Made by a program: the position numbers and the translations under genes
Assembly: GCA_021234155.1 (NCBI GenBank)
Contig: JAJEKV010000010.1
Coordinates: 21,850,833-21,914,832, forward strand
DNA: 64,000 nt
DNA from: Isoetes taiwanensis
Lineage: Eukaryota > Streptophyta > Lycopodiopsida > Isoetales > Isoetaceae
Direction of reading: 5' to 3'
The notes under the pieces: generated by a model
Told to the model about the DNA's origin: nothing
What the model saw: the letters and a program-made list of their open reading frames with translations, nothing else
Database searches by the model: none
Shown: positions 11,995 to 25,091 of the stretch, piece by piece
How positions within the stretch are numbered: the stretch's first letter is position 1
Layout: each line of letters starts with the position of its first letter

Positions 11995-13966
11995 GCGAGA
12001 ATGTTAGACACATTGACAATAAACTTGACCCCTCGGCATTTGACTCTATATTGTACTTCTAATGGAAGCTTTTGATATTTTGCATATCTTTTCCTTATAT
12101 GAACGCTCATAAACAACAATATAGCCTGAGCGTATAGACAAATTCTTCATCTTGGAACTCTAATAGAATTTAAAAAAATGTGTACAAATGGACCCATTTG
12201 GGTTTATCAAGGGACAACTGTAGTGTTAAATTTCATGTCGATCAATCGCATTTGCACCAATTTGCATTGTTGGATCTTGAATGACGACCCTATCTGTCTG
12301 TTACACTGGGCGTTTGCTTCTTTCTTCATTTTCTTCATCTTCTTAGCATGTAATGCTCAGGAATTCTCCTCTTTGCAGGTCGCTGGATTAGGATTCTTGC
12401 TCTGCTACCATATCACAAATATGAACGAGGGAACAAGATAGAATTGATTGGCTTGGTTGGAACAACCCCAATTGTGGCTACAAATAGGTGCAACATGCAA
12501 TTATGTCTCTTCATAATAGTCATGCCCTTGGCTAGGATCGCCAATATGACAGCCTAGTCAGCTTGGCATAGAATCACACAATGATATGTTCTGATCATGA
12601 TATCTATTTTTAGCAGAAGCATCGTCATGACCTCTATAAGCATGTACTCTTTCTCATTAGGTCTTGACGTGATCCTTTTTCACGAACATTGTCATTGCCG
12701 AGTATGAATTCGCATCTTGTAATGTCTCTTCTACGAGTACTACCTTTGGCCATTTAACCGTTTGCCCCATTTCTTAATCTATCCTCCATCGACCTTCCCT
12801 CCCTTCGCCCTTTGCCCCAAACCTACTCTACAACTAGTTAAAAATCATGTAATGCATATTAGATTGCCCAGGGCCATCAGTTAAAAAATCTATCCTAGAG
12901 ATATATCTTGAATATATTTGTTTGACATGATTTTTATCAAATGAAGGAAAAAAAACTGTCATTTATAGTTGTCCATGCACATGGTGAACTATAGACTTCA
13001 TGTTTACACCCATGCATTCACATATTTTCACAGTACCAATAGTGCAAAACAATGTGCATAATGTACTAAATTTTGTTTTTGGCCATAGGAATTGAGAAGA
13101 ACCTCAAAATACCCTTCAAGTTTTGCTAAAATTGCTAAAATGCCAATGGTTTAAAGGTATTCTTTAGGGAAATCTCTATAATATTTCGGTGATACCCAAA
13201 TAAAACATGTCTTTCAAATCTACACTTGTAGATGAGGATGAGAGATATTTCAATCAAAACTAAGATCACTTAAATCGGAGTCCAAAATCTTAATTTCCTA
13301 CGAAAACAACATAATTTTGTGATTCTGAGTTCCAATTTAGGCAATGTTAGCTCTCAAGGAAATCTCATTCTTATCTACAATGCATCTTAAAGACAGCTTT
13401 TCAATCCGGATCATTCCCAAAAAATTACGGTCATTTCCATAAAAAATACGCATACACCAGGACGTTTTGGTAAGTTTAAAGAACGTCGTATTTTTCAAGC
13501 AGGATATGGTTAATGTGGCGATCCTGTATCATTCATTAAGAACAACGCAGTTTGAAACAAAAAAACCAACTATTTTTGGGTCTTTCGGCTCTATTTTGCT
13601 TCAAATCTCTTCCTCTCTTCATCAATCCATGTTAAAAGGGCAGACAAGTGATTAACACATGCTTTTTAAAGCGGATCAAGCCGCCCATGGAGCAGAAAGA
13701 ACCAGCTGATCGAAATTCTTGTACCCCCTCACTACGGGCCCCCTAAAACATAGTTTGAAGCTAGGTTTTTGGCCACATTGACCTGTTTTTGACCATCTGG
13801 TTGATATCAGGTGGCCAGATTAAACTAATGATTAATGTGGCCCATTAAACACCAATTATTGGCCACATTGATCACATCCAGTGTTGAAAAAAGTCCGGGG
13901 AACACTATAAACCAACTGGTTGAAATTGCAAATTTTCCAAATGAGTTTTCCAAATGAGTTAATGTA
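11995..13966. other. Non-coding stretch
   Basis: No gene recognised. Near 13,765-13,875 the word GGCCACATTGA recurs directly and AATGTGGCC/GGCCACATT occur inverted, so a small repeat is possible. Confidence 0.4.
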
Positions 13967-14084
13967 TGGCGGCATGCCAGTTGGGACCACATAACGGTGT
14001 GGACCGGTGGGGCCCCGCGACCGGCGGTAGCCGGGAGCGGGTCACCGGTCCCACCGGAATGTGGAACCAAGTGGCTTGCCGCCA
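13967..14084. repeat. GC-rich hairpin-forming inverted repeat
   Basis: The left arm at 13967-14008 (TGGCGGCATGCCAGTTGG...) pairs with the right arm at 14044-14084, whose reverse complement starts TGGCGGCAAGCCACTTGG. About 33 of 41 positions match, with mismatches spread along the stem. The loop is about 35 bases. The GC content stands out from the AT-rich surroundings. It could be a small foldback element or an RNA precursor; nothing decides between them. Confidence 0.65.
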
Positions 14085-15099
14085 CAACATGGAAATTGGG
14101 AGCATTTTTGTGTGTGTTTCCGGTGGAGGTCTGGCGATGATGCTCGGCAATGTTTGATGGCTATGGCGCCTGATGGCTATGCTGTTTTGAATCCCCTAGC
14201 ACCGAGCGGCTATGGCGCTGGTGCGATTCTTCAGTGTCTTTTTTAATAAAAATTGTCTGGTATATATCCTTCATTGTTTCACAAGAATCGGTGTCCTGAT
14301 CATCTGTTCTTGAGGAAAAGCAAGTTTACATTGATGTAAAATCTTTTCAGAGTAGGTTTTTCTTCTTTTTTATGCTTTTAGATTCTAATATTTCTTGCAT
14401 GCAGGTCGGATTCAGCAGGATAAGGCTTCGGGCAGAGGGCACCTTAATAATAAAGTAAAGAATCTTGTTTGTCTTCCTTAAAAACAATTTTGAGCGCGCG
14501 TCAAAAGATCTATTTCTAGGATCCTAGAATGATCAAACATGGATTATCTCAGTGTTTTTCGCCATGAAGCAAGTACTGTAAGGAAGAACCAGAAGAAGGT
14601 ACCATATCTCCCTTGTTTCTATTTATGTTTATAAGCAAGGATTATCCTAACAAAGGCGACTTTCTTTCTGCAGAAGACAAGTGCAAGTTTTCTGTTTCTG
14701 GTGGTCATATTTGCTCGAAACAAGGTAACAGTGGCTAAGCTTGGTTGTGAAGAGAGCATACAGCGGTTTTCAACTGGTTCCAGCTGATAGAAACCCTACG
14801 TAGACACCATCTTGCCAGATTGGAAACTTTTGCCCGACTGTTTTAAATCTTCAACAGGATCCATGGCAACACGACATGCATTCAGCAATGCCATAACTGT
14901 TTATTTCGAGATTTGAATCACAACCTTCGGCTGTTTCTAGCATTACTAAATATTGAACTTCAATCCGGTATTCAGAGCAAGGATTTGAAATTTTCCTCAT
15001 ATTAGCTTCTCGCGGTACTGAGATAAAGATATTTCTGCATAACTATTTTTGCAATTCGTATTATTTGCTCTTAATCCCCTGCTTTTGTTCTGGGGAGAC
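14085..15099. other. Non-coding stretch with weak exon-like segments
   Basis: Near 14,539-14,600 an ATG-led segment (MDYLSVFRHEASTVRKNQ) ends at a possible GT donor. A segment after a TTTCTGCAG acceptor near 14,674 is also open. Neither belongs to a family I know, so no gene is called. Confidence 0.25.
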
Positions 15100-15289
15100 T
15101 TGTACTTTGCGCCCCCCCTGTCCCGGTGACGGCGACGGCCTGCTGCACGTTAATAAGACAAAAGAACTGTGTTTTTTTTTTTTTTCATGTATTTCATGTC
15201 GCGACAAAAGAACAGTGTTTTTTGTTCGGCTGTTTTGTCTTATTAACTTTGTGCGGGCCGTCTTCACCGACACGGGGCGCAAAGTACAA
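15100..15289. mobile_element. 190-bp foldback element / MITE
   Basis: The ends are inverted repeats: TTGTACTTTGCGCCCC at the left, and its complement GGGGCGCAAAGTACAA at the right. Similarity extends about 60 bases inward on both arms (GGTGACGGCGACGGCC against the complement of GGCCGTCTTCACC; GTTAATAAGACAAAA against its complement). Poly-T and a short spacer are in the middle. No coding capacity. Confidence 0.75.
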
Positions 15290-15350
15290 ACTAGCCTTTG
15301 TTCTGTTTGGATGCCGCCCTTCCAAGTCCTTTGCAGTTTTCTTCCTTTCT

Positions 15351-15529
15351 GAAAACAGAGTTTATGAAAACAGAGTTTTCTTCCTTTCTGAAAATAGAGT
15401 TTCTGAAAACTCGTGTTTATAATTTAGAAACAAGGAAAACAGAGTTTATGAAAACAGAGTTCTGAAAACAGAGTTTTCTTCCTTTCTGAAAACAGAGTTT
15501 CTGAAAACTCGTGTTTATAATTTAGAAAC
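15351..15529. repeat. Tandem repeat, two units of about 80-95 bp
   Basis: Two consecutive copies built from GAAAACAGAGTTT words, each ending with CTCGTGTTTATAATTTAG. The second unit carries an extra internal GAAAACAGAGTT. Confidence 0.8.
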
Positions 15530-16188
15530 CGGTTACAACCTGTAAAATTTTCTTTGCGCGGAATTGGCGTCCCGCTTTCCATTCCGGATTGTAGGGATAT
15601 GCCACGTGGCAGCATGTAATTCATCTTCAGACGAAAAATGCGACCCAATTTCCATGTTGTTATCGTAGGAATTTTCCAGCAAGTTTTCTTATGGTTTTCT
15701 ATTTTTCTATTAAGACAATGGAAGTTTCAAGCTCTATCTACACATATATAATTCTTTCTCCCAAGGTTCGATTCTTATATTCTTTTTCATTCTTCTGACA
15801 CGTGTGTTTCTTTTTCCTGGGTACAGATCTTTGGAAAGAATTTCCGGTGTAGTGTGGGCTGGTAAAATCGGTTATAAAGACCTAGCTGTGGGCGCAATCG
15901 ACAACATTCCTCAGATGGATTCCTTCTGGGCTTCTGCTTATTTTTAACAGACATCTGCACGCAGATGGAATCACCCAGATGAAACTAAATGGCACAACTC
16001 TAGCACAATTTTGTATTCAGGTGCAGCATCCAAAAACCAACAATATCCTGAACTCTCATACCTGATCTGTCTGAATTCCTCCTGTCTAGAACCATAAGCA
16101 ACCCAGACTCTGTAGTCCTGTCTGATTCAGTCCAACTCCGATTACCCAGGCCGATTCACAATAGGCGGATCTTCTCCACGCCTTCGAT
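15530..16188. other. No feature recognised
   Basis: Intergenic sequence 3' of the kinase pseudogene. No open frame with a recognisable product. Confidence 0.4.
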
Positions 16189-17022
16189 TCACAAGCAAAT
16201 TCGTTCCTCTGGATCAGGCCACAACATAGCCAATACAAGGCTCTGTGCATCCTTTGACACCAACCCAACTGGCCAATTCAAATGCGAAGCGGTCAAATCC
16301 TCTCCATAAAGCAACCTTTCTTCAATCTCCGATGTCTTGAAACCTGAGAAGTGATGCAACCCAGTAAGAGTTTTATACAGTATCAAACCTAAACCCTACA
16401 TGTTAATCTCCTTGGAGCAATTTCTCTGCACAAGTTCAGGTGTGTAATATCTTGGCACCCCGAGTTTGTGTTTGAAATTCAGAGCCTCAAATCCTAAAAA
16501 CCGAGCCGACATGCCGAAATCTGAAATCCCAATATCATAGGGTTTCGAAGCTGAAGGAACTAAAACGTTGGCGTGTTTTAGATCTCGATGAATAATATTA
16601 TTATTGTGAGAAGATATTGGATAGCTAGTGCAGGATTTCGAATAAGGAGAGCTGATTCCATTTCGCACAGCCGACCATGTTTTTTGATCAATTCAGTCAA
16701 CTTGCATTCGCACAGTTCCATGATGAAGTGCCAAAATCCGTGATCTTGGATTACCTCGTGAAGATGGACTACACCAGGGGCACGGGATAATTTCTTCATG
16801 ATTTCCATCTCTTCAATGAGTTCTGTGTATTCTACAGAGGCTGTGGAAATTATTTTGCAAGTGAACTCCTTTTTGCTTCCCCCTTTACTCCGGCAAAGCC
16901 GAAGCATAGCCACCATTGCCGATCTTCTTGAGTAGATCATAGCGCTCCAATAGATTGGGATATGAAGCCAAATACGTGCAATTAAGAAGCTGTTCTTTCG
17001 TCTCCTCCATCTCTGTATCCAT
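16189..17022 (-). pseudogene. Ser/Thr protein kinase (CDPK/PPCK-like) pseudogene
   Basis: An intronless kinase domain on the minus strand starting at ATG 17020-17022. Kinase subdomains appear in order but in different phases. The glycine loop YDLLKKIGNGGYASAL is followed by a stop or shift. In the next phase come the Lys region EFTCKIIS, the C-helix EEMEIMKKLS and hinge FWHFIMELCE. After another shift come the catalytic loop IIHRDLKHANVLV, ISDFGMSARF, GVPRYYTPELVQR and, after TAG at 16396-16398 (where a Trp is expected, VDMWGLG), LILYKTLTG and DPEERIC. There are therefore at least two frameshifts and one nonsense codon. The family call rests on the C-lobe pattern and is approximate. Given the error pattern seen elsewhere in this window, some lesions could be technical. 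Confidence 0.8.
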
Positions 17023-17057
17023 TCTGTCTTCTTCACCTCTCAATCCTGTAATGCTAA

Positions 17058-17199
17058 GAGCCGGTTCACATGCAATAAAGGCGCCATCACCATCATGTAA
17101 AAAGGTTCACCCTTTTACATGGACCATCACCTGCCATCGCCGATTAGCAGAGGGCAAAAGAGGGTCCCTCTCTGGCGATGGTTGCATGTGAACCCAGCC
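17058..17199. mobile_element. Tourist-like MITE (142 bp) with TAA target duplication
   Basis: Terminal inverted repeats GAGCCGGTTCACATGCAA and the complement of TTGCATGTGAACCCAGCC, flanked on both sides by TAA (17055-17057 and 17200-17202). The 3-bp T/A-rich duplication fits PIF/Harbinger-derived MITEs. The centre contains a perfect hairpin, CATGTAAAA...TTTTACATG. It sits 36 bases upstream of the kinase pseudogene start. Confidence 0.78.
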
Positions 17200-17202
17200 T
17201 AA

Positions 17203-20872
<3,670 letters not shown>

Positions 20873-20938
20873 CTTTCTTTAGCACGTAATAACAAAAATA
20901 TGTACAGTGAGAAGATTATTTTGGAGGAAGGAAACAAA

Positions 20939-21202
20939 ATGAAGCGGAAAAGAAGATTAGGTGTCAAGTTGTTGGTGCCATTAATCTATATCCCAGTTTT
21001 ACCACTAAGTAAGACACAAAGTTATGTTGTTTTTTGATTGGACAATCATCATGATAAAACCCTCATCTGAAGTTTCCCTGCAGTAAGAATTGGACTGAAG
21101 ACAGATTCTGTTCTGAAAGAAAGGCTTTATGGCGGAGTAATTGGTGCAGCCATTCTTCATGGAGTTTTACTCTTCGTATCCAATCCTCCACTAATATGCT
21201 AA
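20939..21202 (+). CDS. Possible small membrane protein, two or more exons (VMA21-like?)
   Basis: ATG 20939 opens a short exon to 21008 (VKLLVPLIYIPVLPL) with a GTAAGA donor. After an acceptor at 21082-21083 the phase continues as IRIGLKTDSVLKERLYGG, then GAAILHGVLLFV, and can run to a stop at 21200-21202. Two hydrophobic stretches joined by a polar loop recall the V-ATPase assembly protein VMA21, but the similarity is weak and I may be reading noise. A GTATCC donor after LLF would allow a third exon. It lies 66 bases beyond the adenosine kinase stop, so it could also be 3'-UTR of that gene. Confidence 0.22.
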
Positions 21203-21849
21203 TAGATGTCATTTGATATGGTTGTGATTATTATGCTCCTTAGTTGATACAGAAAGGATATTGATATGAAGATGCATGGTACCTGGGTCAATTTTTGACA
21301 TGCTTCTCGAGGCTGTTCCCATAATACTGTTCCAAACACTTTTGCAAGTCCATTATGTCGACATCAAATGGGATACAAAAGAAATGAACAAGGCTACTCA
21401 ACACCAAAATCACAGTTCGTGGATAGTAACTGAAATAGTATAACTGATTAATCGATATTTGTATCGGATTTGTATTTTACAAGTTAAGATGGTGAAATTG
21501 TTTGCACATTCCTATAAGTTACAAGACAATTGGCACTTCCAACAAGATAATAAGAAGTGCAACTGAACATACCCATTGGAGACTGAAAGCAAATAGCAGA
21601 GATGTCTAGTTCCATTCTGACAGATTTTGCTACTATAGATCTATGAGGTACCATGTCTGTTCAAGGTTTGGACCTGCTGAAATGGTTATTACATGGCATC
21701 AATGAATGATTATAAACAGAGTAAATTGTGTTGGGTGTAGAGTGTAGGCCTTTGACGACCTTCAATTCAAAAAGTAAATCAATGGGAACTGAACAGATGC
21801 TGTTCTGCTGCAAAATCCATGGACACATGAAATTTGGCGGAAGGCTGGG

Positions 21850-22101
21850 TTATCCTTTTGGCAACCGTCTATGTCCTGCAATTTTGCTAAATGTAGGTGA
21901 AGGTTCCTTCGGAAAATTTGGTTTTACTAACGCTCTGGCCCCATCAATCTTGAAATTTCCTCCAGGGCTCGGTCCTGAAGGAGGAGTTATAGCAAGCTTC
22001 TCAACTCTCATCTTGTTGTTTCGTACCCTCCCATTTACACATTGCAGCAACAGATTTATCCCCAGTAATGATAACAGGACTAACGTATAGAAACTCCTCA
22101 T
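21850..22101 (-). CDS. Small secreted peptide precursor with SGPSP motif (CLE/IDA/PIP-like candidate)
   Basis: An 83-codon open frame on the minus strand. Residues 1-24 (MRSFYTLVLLSLLGINLLLQ then CVNG) form a convincing signal peptide: short charged start, long hydrophobic core, small residues at the end. Basic residues follow (GRVRNNKMRVEK), then ITPPSGPSPGGN at residues 38-49. That segment fits the Pro-Ser-Gly-Pro core shared by CLE (PSGPNP..N), IDA-like (PPSxPS...N) and PIP (SGPSPxG) signalling peptides. Unlike most CLE and IDA precursors, about 34 residues follow the motif, ending with a second Pro-rich part (KEPSPTFSKIAGH). The family is therefore not fixed. A longer plus-strand frame overlaps it and has no recognisable features. 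Confidence 0.5.
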   Translation of the reverse strand: MRSFYTLVLLSLLGINLLLQCVNGRVRNNKMRVEKLAITPPSGPSPGGNFKIDGARALVKPNFPKEPSPTFSKIAGHRRLPKG

Positions 22102-23468
22102 GTTTTGAACTGTCTATCAATTGTGCAGACGGATGAAAGCAAGATCGATATGTTGGTCTTTACCCCTCTAGGATTGCTCTAGGATAGCGCTTTATGTACA
22201 ACATACTGAGGAAAACCCAGTGGAAAGAGCCGATTAGATTGTCAAATACGTTCTGACACTGTGGTGACAGAATCGAGATCTTTGCCGTGTGGGTGACTGA
22301 AATCCATTTGGCCTTAACACGTAATTTAAGATGAGCATCTGCAGGTTCATCATGTGTGGGTTGACGTTTCTAGACCACCTCTTTATTGACTACAATTTTG
22401 ATGTTCTTTGCATGCAAATTGTGGTACATGTATGTTCATCCACACAAGAAATTTATCTTTCGAACCCCTTTATGTGTAGGAAAATAGGTCAAGAAAAAAT
22501 CATATATATTTGCAGTGACTAAAGTTGCGTAAACATTCCCGTTATCAACTCACTTATTAGTTTGACTTACTCCATTGAAGATTTCCTTGGCCTCACATTC
22601 AGTTTTAATCTTTATTGATGCACATTTCTTCACATCAGTATTAGGGGATGTTGTGAATCGATCACGAAGTCATCCATGTTTGTTCCTATGGAACTGAAGT
22701 TATATAACATTGCTTAGTTCAAATTGAGAGGTAATTAATGTGCAGACCCTAGCCTACATGCGATTTCGACATTTTATCCGAGGTCTTTGAATTGCGACGA
22801 TCATATTTAGTGGTATTTGATGAATACCTAAGAATATGTTTCTACAATGTTCTATAGACACATGGCTTTTACTTGCTAGTTATGTTCTGATGCGTACACC
22901 ATGTCTTTCTCGTAGCAGAGATTCCAAACAGAAGATCTTGTGAAGTGTAAGGTATAAAATTAATTGTTGCTAGAATATTGTAAACCTGAAATTGGTGTAG
23001 GATCTGGGAGAACAAGAACTTGAAGATGCAAGGATATGTAGAGAAGGTTATTGTGAGTATAGTGGAGAAAGAGGCTCTTGAAAAGGGTTGAAGAAATTGC
23101 AAGGCTTCAGTACTTTAAATGTGAGGAAGGTCTTCGTGCAATCCTCATAAATTATCAAGTATTATAAGAATGTTATCAGAAGGAGCATTTTTATCTTGTC
23201 CTCTTTACTAACTGGTTGTTATCATATATAGTCTGGAGATAGAATGAAAGTGAGGGGAGGACCATATTTTCTGCTTCACCACATTTGGGACAAGTGGCAA
23301 AAGCTATTCTGTAAAAACTAAAGGCATAAAGACTGTAAGGCCAAATCTTTTGCCATGCTTGAAATAACTACCAACTTCTTTGTAGAAATTAGCTTCGCAG
23401 TAGCTATAGAGAACAATATGACATGGTATATAATATGACTCTTTCTTCTGATACTAATTGGTATGTTT
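22102..23468. other. No feature recognised
   Basis: AT-rich intergenic DNA. Several short open frames, none with recognisable content. Confidence 0.4.
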
Positions 23469-23819
23469 TTACCTATACAATATGGAAAAGCTATATTTTG
23501 ACAAAGTTGCAACTAGTATGCAAGAAAGTGGCATTAGATCGTTCCATTTTGGCATAAAGCAAAGCAAGAGCCCTCTATGGAGATGTCAAAGGATGTAATT
23601 AGGGAAGCTTTGAAGGTATTGTTGGATATAAATAATCAATCTCTTTTGATTCACGACAACAGATGCAAGCATAGAACTGGTTGCTTGGTTGGGTGTTTTA
23701 AAAAGCTCAAGGATTGGACTCCTTCTTTGATTTTTGACAAACACCGACAATATACCGCATGTAAGGCCGGCTTCTGCGATGATCATTTAAAGAAATATTC
23801 AATATTTCAAATCTAAGAA
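23469..23819 (+). pseudogene. PFA-DSP (SIW14-type) protein phosphatase pseudogene
   Basis: Plant and fungal atypical dual-specificity phosphatase. One phase gives MQESGIRSFHFGIKQSK. After a one-base shift near 23,567 the frame 23577-23816 gives DVIREALKVLLDINNQSLLIH, then KHRTGCLVGCFKKLKDWTPS and IFDKHRQYTACKAG, which match the C-terminal two thirds of the family. The active site is broken: the family motif HCxRGKHRTG reads HDNRCKHRTG, so the catalytic Cys is Asp and the following Gly is Cys. No intron interrupts the region and the N-terminal third is missing, which suggests a retrocopy or an old fragment. Confidence 0.85.
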
Positions 23820-23880
23820 AAGAACCCTATGCTTGGCCTTATGATTCGCGCTTGGCAAAATTTTGATAATCTACGATTTT

Positions 23881-23990
23881 AGGGGCTATCACTGCCCTAC
23901 GTCACCCCCCATATGAATATACACCCAAACCAAAGTGGATTTTTTTTTTTTGTTTTGGGGATTTTAATTAAAAAGTATTGGATATAATGG
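23881..23990. repeat. Degenerate remnant of the foldback element family
   Basis: The stretch GCCCTACGTCACCCCCC, then ACACCCAAACCAAAG, and the following GGATTTTAATTA match the right terminal repeat of the full-length copy at 45,924-46,432, with substitutions and a poly-T insertion. Confidence 0.7.
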
Positions 23991-24303
23991 TTTATTTTAA
24001 CGTAAAAACAGGTTATGTGACATTCTGCCGGTGCTTCCAATAGCGCCTCGCCACGTGGCATTGATTCCAACCCTATGGTTTAATTGTATGAATTGGCTTC
24101 ATTTCCTCTAGACTAAGTGATATTTTTGGACATATGTGACATTGACCATAAGTTATATGGTTGATTTGGTACTCGTGCTTTGGAATTGTGGCTATTGCTT
24201 TGGAATTGGGGCTATTGCTGATGGCATTAGAAACTGTATACCAAGAAATGATGGTACCATCATGGACTTAATTGTTCTCGTATGGCCAGATAAGACAACA
24301 AAG

Positions 24304-24932
24304 CAGAAGGTGTGGTCTTGGGCATGGGACAAGCTACTTCATCGTAAAAGTGGCAGTTCTTTGGTGGCAGATTCTTCATAGGTGTCTTCGGGTTAATGTG
24401 CTTGTCCATAAGTTTAACCCTAGAATATCAAATCAGTGTCCAGTATGCAAGCGTGGATCTGAGACCATTGAGCATTGCTTTTTCATGTGTGAACACCTTA
24501 GACGTATGGGGACCGGTTGTTTTCCCTTTTCGTGTTTTCACTAACAAGTCAACAATTGCTTTTGGCAATTTACCCAAGTACCGACAGAGTTACAAGGCCG
24601 GGCTTTTCATCTAGCGGCCGGGATGGTTGCTTTGGACTATCTCGAAAAAGACGAAGATTGGTAATCTTCAAAGGTCCGGATGTGGCGGATAATCGTGTTT
24701 CTCCAAGAAGCTCAAGGTTACATTGTAAAGTCGTATCATTGTTCTTCACTTGCCCTCGCAAGAGGCGATTGATTTTGAGGAGTATTTGGATGTGCACTCT
24801 TATGCTTAGGCGGTGTTGCTTCACTTTCGGTGGGTCCGCTTATCCGGCCGAGATTTTATTCCCCCTCTCTCGCATTTATACTTGTATTTGACTCTTTGAT
24901 TGAATAAAGTCTGACGTCCTTCAACAAAAAAA
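24304..24932 (+). pseudogene. 5'-truncated LINE fragment (zf-RVT), D1 copy a
   Basis: Same element as at 40,136-40,759, with target duplication AACAAAG at 24297-24303 and 24933-24939. The zf-RVT part (SNQCPVCKRGSETIEHCFFM) is readable but spread over three phases by small indels near 24,350, 24,500 and 24,600. Confidence 0.85.
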
Positions 24933-25091
24933 AACAAAGGGATTGACCAATGCGGATGTTTGTGCTAGTTTAGATAGTTCAAGCCGGTTTTTTTCATGAC
25001 ACTTCTGTGCATTGGTCTTATCAGTGCTGCCAAACTTTCTTGATAAGGGTTTTTTGTATGTGCTATGAGTCTCTTGTATTTGACATTCGTG

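Noticed and set aside
14539-14730. Two exon-like segments with GT/AG borders
   Set aside because: No recognisable protein and no further exons; such borders occur by chance.
21728-22090. 120-codon plus-strand frame opposite the secreted peptide
   Set aside because: No domain or signal; the minus-strand frame has the signal peptide and motif, so this is probably its shadow.
24136-24381. Host part of the D1 open frame (VLWNCGYCFGIGAIADGIRN...) as a gene
   Set aside because: Present in three copies but without relatives I know and without splice structure; kept only as part of the repeat.
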